Shown piece by piece: positions 38,737 through 49,800 of a stretch of DNA of 64,000 bases. Both the position numbers and the translations under genes were made by a program. Under the pieces are notes generated by a model. That model was not told the DNA's origin. It did not search any database and saw nothing but the letters and a program-made list of their open reading frames with translations. Source of the stretch: Mayamaea pseudoterrestris (Eukaryota; Bacillariophyta; Bacillariophyceae; Sellaphorales; Sellaphoraceae); NCBI GenBank assembly GCA_027923505.1, contig BROI01000020.1:609253-673252 (forward strand). Direction: 5' to 3'. Positions within the stretch are counted from its first letter, which is position 1; every line of letters begins with the position of its first letter.

Positions 38737-40230
38737 ATGTGCAATAGGAAACGACGTTTCATTGAATCAGAGAGTAACAGCAGTCATAGTAATATGGAAA
38801 CGATGCATGTCATGAGCAAGCAACCAAAGAATTTCACAGCGCCAAGTCTTTCGGATGCTGCTACTAGTGCTAGTGCTCCTACAGCTACTGCTACTACTCA
38901 ATCTACCAGCAGTAGCAATAACAAAAAGAGCTGGAGCATGATCATGGCCAAGACCTTCTTCCCCGCTCTATCGCGAAGCTCCTCCAAGTCATCCCTTCCA
39001 TCCGCTGCCACCATTAGTGATGATGACGACACTGACGAAACGCATCACGAAGACCAAGACGACCACAACGAAGATCAAGACGACGAAGACATTCATCCCG
39101 ACTTGCTCCAAGTCATGCACGCCAAGTACGCCACGCCGCAGGACCAGGACGTGGCCGTCTTTTTGCAGCTCACGCAGCAACTGTCGCTGCAGAGCACGCT
39201 CTTTTTGCTGCAGGGACACGCCAGAGCCCTAAACTTGGAGCAGCTGCAGCAAAATCAAGCGGAAAGTCTCAAACTGCTGGGATTGAATCAAGCGAGTAAC
39301 AAGGCAGTAGCAGCAGCAAGTGCAGCTGCTTCAAATGAATCAACCTTGCCGTCCAAACGGAAAAAGCTCAAGCAGTTTCGCTTCGCCGAGATTGCCAACC
39401 AAAAGGTGCGAACCGTCGTTCACAACTACGACTATGGATCCGATGATTGTCACGTTTATGAAGATGACGAAGATGAATCAGAAGAAGGAGAAGAAGACTC
39501 GAACGCCGAGGCATCATCATCAACATTGTCGTCCGCCGCAACGCCAACAAGCATTTCCTCTGATGCAAGTGCAGCATCACCACCAACATCCATCAAACCA
39601 ACCGACGCGGAAAAGGATCTCATGTGGTGGTCACTCGACGACTTGAAGCAGTTTCGCGCCGAAGCCATTGAAACGGTTCACTACTTTAAGCGATACAGGC
39701 CCGACTACGTGCAGCTTGTGGAAACGGTGGCGGCATGTTCGAGTTCCAATTCGTCGAGTCTGCAGCAGCAGAATGTATCGACGAAAACTACTTCAATTGC
39801 AGCAGGCCAAGATGCAAGCTCGACCAGTCCTTCCACTACCAGTTGTACTACTCAACAGCCCTCTACTTCATCACCGCCATCATCATCACCACTCTCCGCC
39901 CTCGAGCAGCTCCAGGAGCAGCTACTACAAAACGCCATGAAGAGACTCGTGCAAGACTCTTACGCCCGCGGCTTGGAGATTCACATTTGCAGTCAGCTTG
40001 GCCGTCGTCGCAAGGAAACCGTTCAAGCCGTACTGGAGGAGCAGCAGGATTGCTGGGCGTCGAGCGATAGCTACGAAACCACCTCGCACTGCCTGCGCGA
40101 GCAAAGCTTGGCCTACAGTCAGTGGAGCAGTCGGTTCGCATTGAAAATGGCCGAGTGTGATACCATTGATGCGCTGCAGGCAGCCATGAGTCGGTGGCAG
40201 GCGACGGATCAGGAGCGTATGGAAATGTAA
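38737..40230 (+). CDS. Second protein with the diatom-type WW-D-FR / GLE / EEQ domain
   Basis: 497 residues from the ATG at 38737 (a TTG six bases earlier is not needed). Ser/Thr-rich and acidic N-terminus, then helices (VFLQLTQQLSLQSTLFLLQ, HARALNLEQLQQN). The conserved core follows: KKLKQFRFAEIANQKVRTVV, DLMWWSLDDLKQFRAEAIET, ARGLEIHICSQLGRRRKETV, QAVLEEQ, then AYSQWSSRFALKMAECDTID. The motif order is the same as in the 34494-36854 product, but spacers are expanded with Ser/Gln/acidic inserts (a DDEDESEEGEEDS stretch near residue 250). Probably the same lineage-specific family; function unknown. No membrane or secretion signal. Confidence 0.8.
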   Translation: MCNRKRRFIESESNSSHSNMETMHVMSKQPKNFTAPSLSDAATSASAPTATATTQSTSSSNNKKSWSMIMAKTFFPALSRSSSKSSLPSAATISDDDDTDETHHEDQDDHNEDQDDEDIHPDLLQVMHAKYATPQDQDVAVFLQLTQQLSLQSTLFLLQGHARALNLEQLQQNQAESLKLLGLNQASNKAVAAASAAASNESTLPSKRKKLKQFRFAEIANQKVRTVVHNYDYGSDDCHVYEDDEDESEEGEEDSNAEASSSTLSSAATPTSISSDASAASPPTSIKPTDAEKDLMWWSLDDLKQFRAEAIETVHYFKRYRPDYVQLVETVAACSSSNSSSLQQQNVSTKTTSIAAGQDASSTSPSTTSCTTQQPSTSSPPSSSPLSALEQLQEQLLQNAMKRLVQDSYARGLEIHICSQLGRRRKETVQAVLEEQQDCWASSDSYETTSHCLREQSLAYSQWSSRFALKMAECDTIDALQAAMSRWQATDQERMEM

Positions 40231-41293
40231 CAGGATGATTTTGTAGTCACTATTTTGATGGCGACTTGCTAGCACTAGTCGCTTTTACCAATCGCGCGAG
40301 CTTTTCGCAACACCAACACTCGTAGCGGAACACGGACCCTGCTACCGCTCATACATTCACTCTATTAGCACACAAATTTTTTCACGTCAACATGTTAGAG
40401 TATAGTCGGGAGATGAATAGGTATACACAATTGCTCCAGGCGACTCTGACTTGGTTCGTCGTCCATCAATATACTTACGCCATTCTAGAGCAGCTGCCTG
40501 CAAAAAACAGACGGAGTTGCGAGCGTCTTCAATAGAGTAGAGTCAAACCGGGATGATACTGCCTAGAAAGCAACTGTCATTTTGACGGTGACCAAGCCAT
40601 CTTCATCTTCGTCTGCGTTGAAAGCGTAATCCAGCCACGTCGCATCCGCGACAACGATATCATAAAGTAATTATAATCTCGAATGTTTTACGTATGCAAT
40701 GCTGTCACTGATTCATCCATTGTTGCTCATCTTTGTAAAGTTCAACATCATGGTGTATTGTTCCATAGACCAGTACATACATAGCTAACAACGTTCCGAT
40801 CCGTTTCCAAACTACGTCGCGGTTAACTGAGCCGTTATTTGACCCGTTGCTTTGCCAAATGTGGCGCGCCAGTCGAGCCCACCACGTGAGGTTCGTTCGC
40901 CGCTTTTTTCCGCATCGTCGGCCATGACGAATCCATTGCCAATGAATTGTGAGATTTGGAGCCACGAGCCTGCAACCAACCAACCGAATCCTAGTTACTG
41001 TCCATTGCAGCGTCCCAGCAATCACTCGACGATACGAAAAATCCCATTTTTACTGCAATCGCTGAAGCTTTGCTCGCTCTCTCGCTTGCTCCTCGGAAGA
41101 AACGGCTTGGAGACTTGCAAAGGAGGAACGAGTGAAAAACTCTTTTCTTGCCATTGTGAAACGTTGCAGACAAGCTAATTTCATCAAATAAGGAAAGCTT
41201 GACTACTGAAGCGATTCGTGCAGCCAGCAAGAGGATCTTCATTTACAGCGATAGCCGCTCAGCTCGACGCGACGCAACAATCTACACATCATC
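40231..41293. other. 1.06-kb intergenic region
   Basis: Nothing that I can support. A 106-residue minus-strand frame at 40705-41025 lacks any recognisable feature. Confidence 0.4.
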
Positions 41294-44200
41294 ATGACGA
41301 GACAATCATCACTATTGTTACTGCTCCATCAAAATCACGGACGGCGGAGACCAATGGTTCACTTTTCCATGCGCCTCCAGTATCTGCTTCTTCTTGTCGT
41401 ACTCACGACTCACTGCAGCCACGCCATTCTCATGACGGATGCATCATTGATCATGACCCAGGACGATTTGGACGCTTGCTTGGACGCGTTAGCGGCAGCC
41501 GATGAGAACAATGATTCGTCACTGAATCGCGACGAGTACGCCAGCTTTGCGTTACACATGGTGCCGCCGGAGTACAACGTTTCGAGTCTCACTGAGAATA
41601 CGAATTCATACGCGAGCCTTCCCGCGTCGCTGCAGGCTTCCTTTCTATCGACAGCTTGTCTCTGCAGCAGCCATCAGCAGCAGCAGCAAGATGGAAACGA
41701 CTCGGCCGCGTCGGCGTGCTGCCTGGGAACGAATGCAAACGTCAGAGTGCCGACGGCAAGTGACGGAGAAGACAGCAATGAGCAAGCCTACTTGTACGCC
41801 ACCTGCAGCATTACCAGGAGTGCCATTCAAGCGGAATATTTGGCGTCGCGACCGGCGGCTTCGGAGCCGCCAATGCCAACGACTAGTAACAGTCCAGTGG
41901 CGGCGCCGTCAGCCTCCGTGACGCCGAGTACGACACTTGCTCCAAGCTTGTCAGTCAATCGCTTGCCTCTGAATCAAGGATTAACCCTTTATCCAACGGC
42001 ACCACCAGCCAGTCACGGAAGCACGCTCGCGCCAACGAGCGTCAATGAAACAACGACGGAAGAGAAACCGCCCGCAAGTGTCACGACGCGTCGGATCGAA
42101 ACGAGCGTGTCGTATGTGATTGCCGTCCAGTCGCAGCCAACAGGCGAGGCGAACCGTAGTAGCAACAATGACACTGCAGCATCCTTGCCATTTTTGAATG
42201 ATTTGCAGACAGCAATGGATCAGCTGGCGCAAGTGGTGGTGGGAGCGGTGCGCGTCCGGCGACGGCGACTGGCAGCAACCACGACGACGCATAAAATGCC
42301 ATCCATCAGGCGACTCAAGGTTGGCGTGTTGCTGCCCACGCAGTTGCAACCAATGTCAGATATAGGTATGTCATGCTGTTGTTGCTGCTTACCATGTTCA
42401 TGCATTAATACGCTAGTCGCATGAAACGTTTCTTGCTGCGTTGCTGTACATTGCTCACGCATTCATGTTTGTATTTTCCCAGACTGTCCGTCAAGCACCG
42501 AATTCCCTTCATCCAATTACACATGTCACAAAGTGACGAGCATTATTACGCTACTTAATATTGACGCAAGTCAAGATGCTAATGCCGTCAAGGTCGAGTT
42601 TGAGCATGCCATGGGCAAATCGATCGACGGAGGGCGCCTCCAAGCCTTGCTGGACATTATCAATTCGCAAACGCTGATTCGAATCGTCGGCGAAAAGAAT
42701 GTTGGCGAGCCAAACGCCAATAGTGACGGCGGCGATACTAGCAGCGGGCCAACCCAAACGGGGCAATCAACAACGTCGGAAAGCAGCGAGGCGAGATTGT
42801 CAACGGCCGCTATTGTTGGAGCGTCCATTGGATGTCTCTTGGTAATTCCGGCATTGATATTACTGGTGCATCGTTACAGCAAGGGCGAAACGTGGCGGAG
42901 TGTCAAGCACAACAAGGAAAGTTACGCTGTTGCTGCTAGCGGAAGCGACTTGGACGGGCGCATTCATGGTGGCATTGGACATGTGGAGCGTGACGACGAA
43001 AATGACAATGACGTTGAACAACCAACGACAAGCATGACAAGTAGCAGTGAGCGCATCATGATTGATACGAGCAGTGAGACTAGGTCGTCACCATCAACTG
43101 CACGTTCAAGCAAGGAGCAAATGTCGTCACCAAGTTCTTCTTCTTCCTCGTCGAGTTCATCCTCATCGTCCGAGGACTTGCCAGCGCAAAAGTTGCTAAC
43201 AAAGGATCAGAGCTACACCAACATTCTAAAAGCTGCACCTGTTGGTTCCGGAGCTGCTGCTATCAATGAAAACGATTCCAAGGGTGTTTCAACCTGCGAT
43301 AGCATCAATACACAGGAGAGTAGCTCATCCTCGTCCAACTTTTTGCCGCACGTTACGCTGAGTACTAGCACTCTGGACATTGCATTTAATGCCGAGCCGC
43401 TACACGACATTCACCTTTCTACATCATCGGAAACCGTCGAGGCGACGCGCGATCAATTGGAACGGGCACTGCAGACGCGTGATTGGGCAGCCGTTGGTGA
43501 TGCTGCTGCAACTTTGGCACTGATGTTGGAACAGGATGACGATCTAGTCGTCGAGGCACTGCATTCCCAACAAAATCGATATGTTATCCAGCGTTTGGAG
43601 TCCAGCGCAACAATTAACTCAATTCAAGTCAAACAGCTTGACAGACTAGTGGCTGCGCAAGACTGGAATGCTTTGGTGGACTTGGCCGCCCGATTCGAAG
43701 CTGAGGAGTTTGAGCTCCGAAGTATCCAAAGCAGTGGCGCAGATTCATCATCGGGATCTCGCACAAGTGAATCGTCAGCGACTGGGTCAAACGATCGCGG
43801 GTCGGCTGCATCTGGGTCAGATGTTCATGGTTCTCATACATCGTCGTCGGTTTTCGACGGAGGCACGCCTTCTACAAGCGTTTCTGGCAGCACTCACCGG
43901 CATCAAACGAGTGCCGAACTTCGCGGGCAAGTCATAGCGCTGGTGCGTCGAGTGGTTCCGGAAGAGAATGGCAATGTCGAGGAGATGCTCCAACAGTTTT
44001 GTGGTCGCGAGGAGGATTTGATAGAAACGCTTCGTAGCATGCATGAACGATCCGTTGCACAAAAGGCACGGACAGCAAAGCAAAAGGCGGCGAAAGTGGA
44101 AGCACGACGGAAAGTGAAATCACAACGGACAAGTAACACCGAGACGACTTGTTTGGTCACGATTCACCCAGATCCTGACGTGCCAACTGTTGCCTCAGCC

Positions 44201-44734
44201 TTGACCGCATCTCCTTGTGGTACTTTCGATGAGATTTACCACAATGTTGGCACATCAAACGATGTACATTGGATGCCAAAGAGTCCCTCAAGTAGCTCAC
44301 AAGAATATATGAGTGCTTGTGGATCTGACACAGAAACCAACTTAACCTACATTCAGACAAGGGTATTGGAGCACGCCATTGAAATTGGTGATTGGCAAAC
44401 GGTCGCTGAAGCAGCAGCCTTTTTGAGTGATTCGTCTGGTGCCGGTGGCGAAAATCCATTAGCGCCTTTGTCACATTTCAGCAATCAAGGCACGGATTTA
44501 TTCACGGATGGCTTGATATATCACAGTATTGACCCATCCCGGATACGAGAGCTTGACAAAATGATTATGGTGGGTGACTGGAATGGTGTATTGGAAGCAT
44601 CCCAGCGATATAGCAAGGAGGAAAAACATCCATTGCAGGCCAAATGGAGCAAGGAAGAAGAGGAAGCCTTACAGAAGGCGGCTACTTGGGAAACAATTGC
44701 CGCAAAATCAAATGAAGGAGCAGCAGTAGACTAG
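41294..44734 (+). CDS. Receptor-like single-pass membrane protein with EF-hand ectodomain and cytosolic GDW repeats
   Basis: Exons 41294..42365 and 42483..44734 join in phase to give 1107 residues. A signal peptide (RLQYLLLLVVLTTHCSHA, about residues 27-44; translation may start at an internal Met) precedes an EF-hand-like loop at 70-81 (DENNDSSLNRDE). A Cys-rich part follows (TACLCSSH, SACCLGTNANV, YATCSITRSAI), then a Thr/Pro/Ser mucin-like stretch. After the intron comes a small alpha/beta unit (TLLNIDASQDANAVKVEFEH, LIRIVGE). The TM helix is AIVGASIGCLLVIPALILLV (about 467-486). The cytosolic part has a Ser homopolymer and four copies of a L-x(6-8)-DW-x-x-(V/L)-x-x-A motif near 43450, 43640, 44365 and 44550. 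This architecture recurs in uncharacterised diatom proteins as I recall them. Ligand unknown; a surface sensor role is inferred. Confidence 0.85.
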
Positions 44735-44859
44735 GGTGCAGCTGACGCTGCTGAATGGGCAATCAGGCGGAGCTTGTCGCAACTGAATGAACAAGAGCTG
44801 GCACGGAACCAGTATGATAATGAATGTGGCAGAGACCAGGAAATGTAATCAAAATGCTT

Positions 44860-45150
44860 TGTATCCGTACCAGTGTCTGTAGCAATGTCAAACCCAGTGC
44901 CAGTATCCATACCAATGTCCATACCAGTGTCCGTACCAGTGTCAGACCAGTACAGGTACCCATACCAGTGACAGATCAGTACCAGTGTCCGTACCAGTGT
45001 CAGACCAGTACCAGTATCTGTACCAGTATCCTTACCAGTGTCTGTACCAGTGTCAGACCAGTACCAGAATCCGTACCAGTGACAGATCAGTACCAGTGTC
45101 CGTACCAGTGGCCATACAAGTGTCAGACCAGCACCAATAATTGTACCAAT
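44860..45150. repeat. 12-bp minisatellite (GTACCAGTGTCC-type)
   Basis: About 24 imperfect 12-bp units alternating GTACCAGTGTC(C/T), CATACCAGTGAC and CAGACCAGTACC, with a longer-range pattern (the block CAGATCAGTACCAGTGTCCG recurs at 44974 and 45083). Any open frame across it is a by-product of a 12-bp unit free of stops. Confidence 0.9.
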
Positions 45151-45154
45151 GTCC

Positions 45155-46196
45155 ATGCATTCCCGCATTCACGCATTCCCGCATTCCCGCATTCACGCAT
45201 TCACACATTCCCGCATTCCTGCATTCACGCCTCCTGCATTCATGCATTCACGCATTCATGCATTCCCGCATTTCTACATTCATGCATTCCTGCATTCCCA
45301 CATCACACATTCACGCTTTCACGCATTCCCGCACTCACGCATTCACGCATTCACACTTTCACACATTCTCGCATTCACGCATTATTCACGCATTCACACA
45401 TTCACGCATTCACGCACTCACTCATTCACGCATGCACGCATTCACGCATTCATGCATTCACGCATTCACACATTCATTCACGCATTCACGCATTCCCGCT
45501 TTCCCCCATTCATGCATTCATGCATTCACGCATTCACGCATTCACGCATTCCCCCATTCATGCATTCACGCACTCACTCATTCACGCATTCCTGCATTCA
45601 CGCATTCATGCATTCACGCAATAATGCATTCACGCATTCACGCATTCACACATTCCCGCATTCACGCATTAACGCATTTACGCATTCACACATTCACACA
45701 TTCACGCTTTTACTCATTCACGCATTCATGCATTCACGCATTCACACATTCCAGCACTCACTCATTCACACATTCACCCATTCCCACACTCACGCATTCG
45801 TGCAATCACACATTCCCGCATTCCCGCATTCACGCATTCACGCATTCACGCATTCACGCATTCATTCACGCATTCCCACATACCCGCATTCACGCATTCA
45901 TGCATTCACGCATTCATGCATTCACGCATTCCCGCATTCACACATTCCCGCATTCCCGCATTCATGCATTCATGCATTCATGCATTCACGCATTCATTCA
46001 CACATTCACGCATTCACGCATTCCCCCATTCACGCATTCATGCATTCCTGCATTCCCACATTCACGCATTCATTTACACATTCACACATTCACGCATTCA
46101 TTTACACATTCACACATTCATGCATTCACACATTCATGCATTCACACATTCCAGCACTCATGCATTCACACATTGACGCATTCACGCAATAACGCA
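45155..46196. repeat. 8-bp tandem array (GCATTCAC family)
   Basis: About 125 copies of an octamer, mostly CATTCACG, with CATTCCCG, CATTCATG and CATTCACA variants and occasional unit slips (CATTCATTCACG). The variants form clusters rather than a strict order. Because 8 is not divisible by 3 and no frame of the unit has a stop, several plus-strand frames stay open for hundreds of codons. These are not genes. Confidence 0.95.
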
Positions 46197-46856
46197 TTGG
46201 TTGGATGTGCCAGTAAGTCACCTTGTCTGGCTACAGGGATCATCAGTACAGCCTTCTGAGCCCTTCAATCCTTCTCCATTCATGTTCGTTGTCATGACGG
46301 GCCAATGCTTTGGTCAGCTGCACCCATTCCAGTCTTGGGTCATGTAGTATGCCACGGTGAGACTCAGCAGATCCAAGAACTTGTTGGTGGTGCAACTCAA
46401 GTGGCACTTCAGACTGCCAGAATGGCCCACCAATCCTGGAAAACAAAGCTCATGGTGTTTATACTTGATTAGAATGCAAAGGCTTGTCATTTCAGGTGTG
46501 GAACCCTTCCCCCTGCCGCGAGACTCCGCACATTCAACCATTGGTTGGATGTGCCAGCAAGTCATCCTTTCTGGCTACAGGGACCATCAAAACAAATTCT
46601 GAGCCCTTCAATCCTTCTCCATTCATGTTTGTTATCATGACGGGCCAATGCTTTGGTCAGCTGCACCCATTCCAGTCTCGGCCACCATGTAGTATGCCAT
46701 GGTGAGACTTAGCAGATCCAAGAACTTGTTGGCAGTGCAACTCAAGTGGCACTTCAGACTACCAGAATGGCCTGCCAATCCTGGAAATCAAAGCTCATGG
46801 TGTTTTTAATTGATTAGAATGCAAAGGCTTGTCATTTCAGGTGTGGAATCCAAAAC
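46197..46856. repeat. Two tandem copies of a 344-bp repeat
   Basis: A block starting TTGGTTGGATGTGCCAG at 46197 recurs at 46541, with about 90% identity by eye. 344 is about twice the satellite unit length. The stretch GGCTACAGGGA...TGAGCCCTTCAA...TTCTCCATT resembles part of the reverse-transcriptase region of the nearby element (54885-54942), so the unit may include retroelement debris. Confidence 0.85.
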
Positions 46857-46869
46857 CTCCCCATACAAC

Positions 46870-49800
46870 AATGCCCATAGCTGGCTGCCAAGCCACTCCA
46901 AACGAATTTGTATGAATTGATAGCTGGCAGTTGACAGGCATTGTTTCATGATGTCAATTGTGTAATGCATTCATCACCAGCCCATGTAGTCTCCAAGTTC
47001 TGTGACAGGGACTGCCAGAATTTCGTGTCCCCAGGCTTGTCCACAGTAGCTGGCTGCCATAGCCCACTCCAGCAGCCATAGAGGTATAAATTGATAGCTG
47101 GCAGATGACAGGCATTGTTTCATGATGTCAATTGTGTAATGCATTCATCAGCAGCCAATGTAGTCTCCAAGTTCTTTGACAGGAACTGCCAGAATTTTGT
47201 GTCCCCAGGCTTGTCCACAGTAGCTGGCTGCCATACACCACTCCAACAGCATGAGAGGTTTAAATTGATAGCTGGCAGATGACAGGCACTGTTTCATGAT
47301 GTTAAAAGTACAATGCATTCATCACCAGCCCATGTAGTTTCCAAGTTCAGTGACAGGGACTGCCAGAATTTTGGGTCCCAGGCTTGTCCATAGTAGGTGG
47401 CTGCCATAACCCACTTTGACAGCCAAAGATGTATGAATTGATAGCTGGCAGTTGACAGGCATTGTTTCATGATGTCAAAAGTGCAATGCATTCATCACCA
47501 GCCCATGTAGTCTCCAAGTTCTTTGACAGGAACTGCCAGAATTTTGTGTCCCCTGGCTTGTCCACAGTAGCTGGCTGCCATACACCACTCCGACAGCCAG
47601 AGAGCTATAAATTGATAGCTGGCAGTTGACAGGCATTGTTTCATGATGTCAATTGTGTAATGCATTCATCACCAGCCCATGTAGTCTCCAAGTTCTGTGA
47701 CAGGGACTGCCAGAATTTCGTGTCCCCAGGCTTGTCCACAGTAGCTGGCTGCCATACACCACTCCAGCAGCCAAATTTGTATGAATTGATAGCTGGCAGT
47801 TGACAGGCATTGTTTCATGATGTCAATTGTGTAATGCATTCATCACCAGCCCATGTAGTCTCCAAGTTCTGTGACAGGGACTGCCAGAATTTCGTGTCCC
47901 CAGGCTTGTCCACAGTAGCTGGCTGCCATAGCCCACTCCAGCAGCCAAATTTGTATGAATTGATAGCTGGCAGTTGACAGGCATTGTTTCATGATGTCAA
48001 AAGTGTAATGCATTTATAAACAGCCCATGTAGTCTCCAAGTTCTGTGACAGGGACTGCCAGAATTTCGTGTCCCCAGGCTTGTCCACAGTAGCTGGCTGC
48101 CATACACCACTCCGACAGCCAGAGAGGTATGAATTGATAGCTGGCAGTTGACAGGCATTGTTTCATGATGTCAATTGTGTAATGCATTCATCACCAGCCC
48201 ATGTAGTCTCCAAGTTCTGTGACAGGGACTGCCAGAATTTCGTGTCCCCAGGCTTGTCCACAGTAGCTGGCTGCCATAGCCCACTCCAGCAGCCAAATTT
48301 GTATGAATTGATAGCTGGCAGTTGACAGGCATTGTTTCATGATGTCAAAAGTGTAATGCATTCATCACCAGCCCATGTAGTCTCCAAGTTCTGTGACAGG
48401 GACTGCCAGAATTTCGTGTCCCCAGGCTTGTCCACAGTAGCTGGCTGCCATAGCCCACTCCAGCAGCCAAATTTGTATGAATTGATAGCTGGCAGTTGAC
48501 AGGCATTGTTTCATGATGTCAATTGTGTAATGCATTCATCACCAGCCCATGTAGTCTCCAAGTTCTGTGAAAGGGACTGCCAGACCAGGCTTGTCCACAG
48601 TAGCTGGCTGCCATAACCCACTCTAACAGCCAGAGAGGAATAAATTGATAGCTGGCAGTTGACGGGCATTGTTTCATGATGTCAATTGTGTAATGCATTC
48701 ATCACTAGCCCATGTAGTCTCCAAGTTCTGTGACAGGAACTGCCAGAATTTTGTGTCCCCAGGCTTGTCCACAGTAGCTGGCTGCCATAGCCCACTCCAG
48801 CAGCCAAATTTGTATGAATTGATAGCTGGCAGTTGACAGGCATTGTTTCATGATGTCAAAAGTGCAATGCATTCATCACCAGCCCATGTAGTCTCCAAGT
48901 TCTGTGACAGGGACTGCCAGAATTTCGTGTCCCCAGGCTTGTCCACAGTAGCTGGCTTTCATAACCCACTCCAACAGCCAGAGAGGAATCAATTGATAGC
49001 TGGCAGTTGACAGGCATTGTTTCAAGATGTCAATTGTGTAATGCATTCATTACAAGCTGTGTAGTCTCCAAGTTCTGTGACAGGGACTGCCAGAATTTCG
49101 TGTCCTCAGGCTACTCCACAGTAGCTGGCTGCCATAACCCATTCCAACAGCCAGAGAGGTATAAATTGATAACTGGCTGTTGCCAGGCATTGTTGCATGA
49201 TGTCAAATGTGCAATGCATTCATCACCAGCCCATGTAGTCTCCAAGTTCTGTGACAGGGACTGCCAGAATTGCGTGTCAACAGGCTTGTCCACAGTAGCT
49301 GGCTGCCATAGCCCACTCCGACAGCCAGAGAGGTATGAATTGATAGCTGGCAGTTGACAGGCATTGTTTCATGATGTCAAAAGTGCAATGCATTCATCAC
49401 CAGCCCATGTAGTCTCCAAGTTCTGTGACAGGGACTGCCAGAATTTCGTGTCCCCAGGCATGTCCACAGTAGCTGGCTGCCATAGACCACTCCGACAGCC
49501 AGAGAGCTAGAAATTGATAGCTGGCAGTTAACAGGCATTGTTTCATGATGTCAATTGTGTAATGCATTCATCACTAGCCCATGTAGTCTCCAAGTTCTGT
49601 GACAGGGACTGCCAGAATTTTGTGTCCCCTGGCTTGTCCACAGTAGCTGGCTGCCATAACCCACTCCAACAGCCAGAGATGTATGAATTGATAGCTGGCA
49701 GTTGACAGGCATTGTTTCATGATGTCAAAAGTGTAATGCATTCATCACTAGCCCATGTAGTCTCCAAGTTCTGTGACAGGGACTGCCAGAATTTTGTGTC

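Noticed and set aside
40705-41025. 106-residue minus-strand frame
   Set aside because: No domain, atypical composition, not linked to any neighbour.
45141-46259. Long plus-strand frames rich in His/Ser/Phe/Ile (372, 347 and 266 residues) over the octamer array
   Set aside because: More than one frame is open at once because the 8-bp unit contains no stop. The peptides simply cycle every 24 nt.
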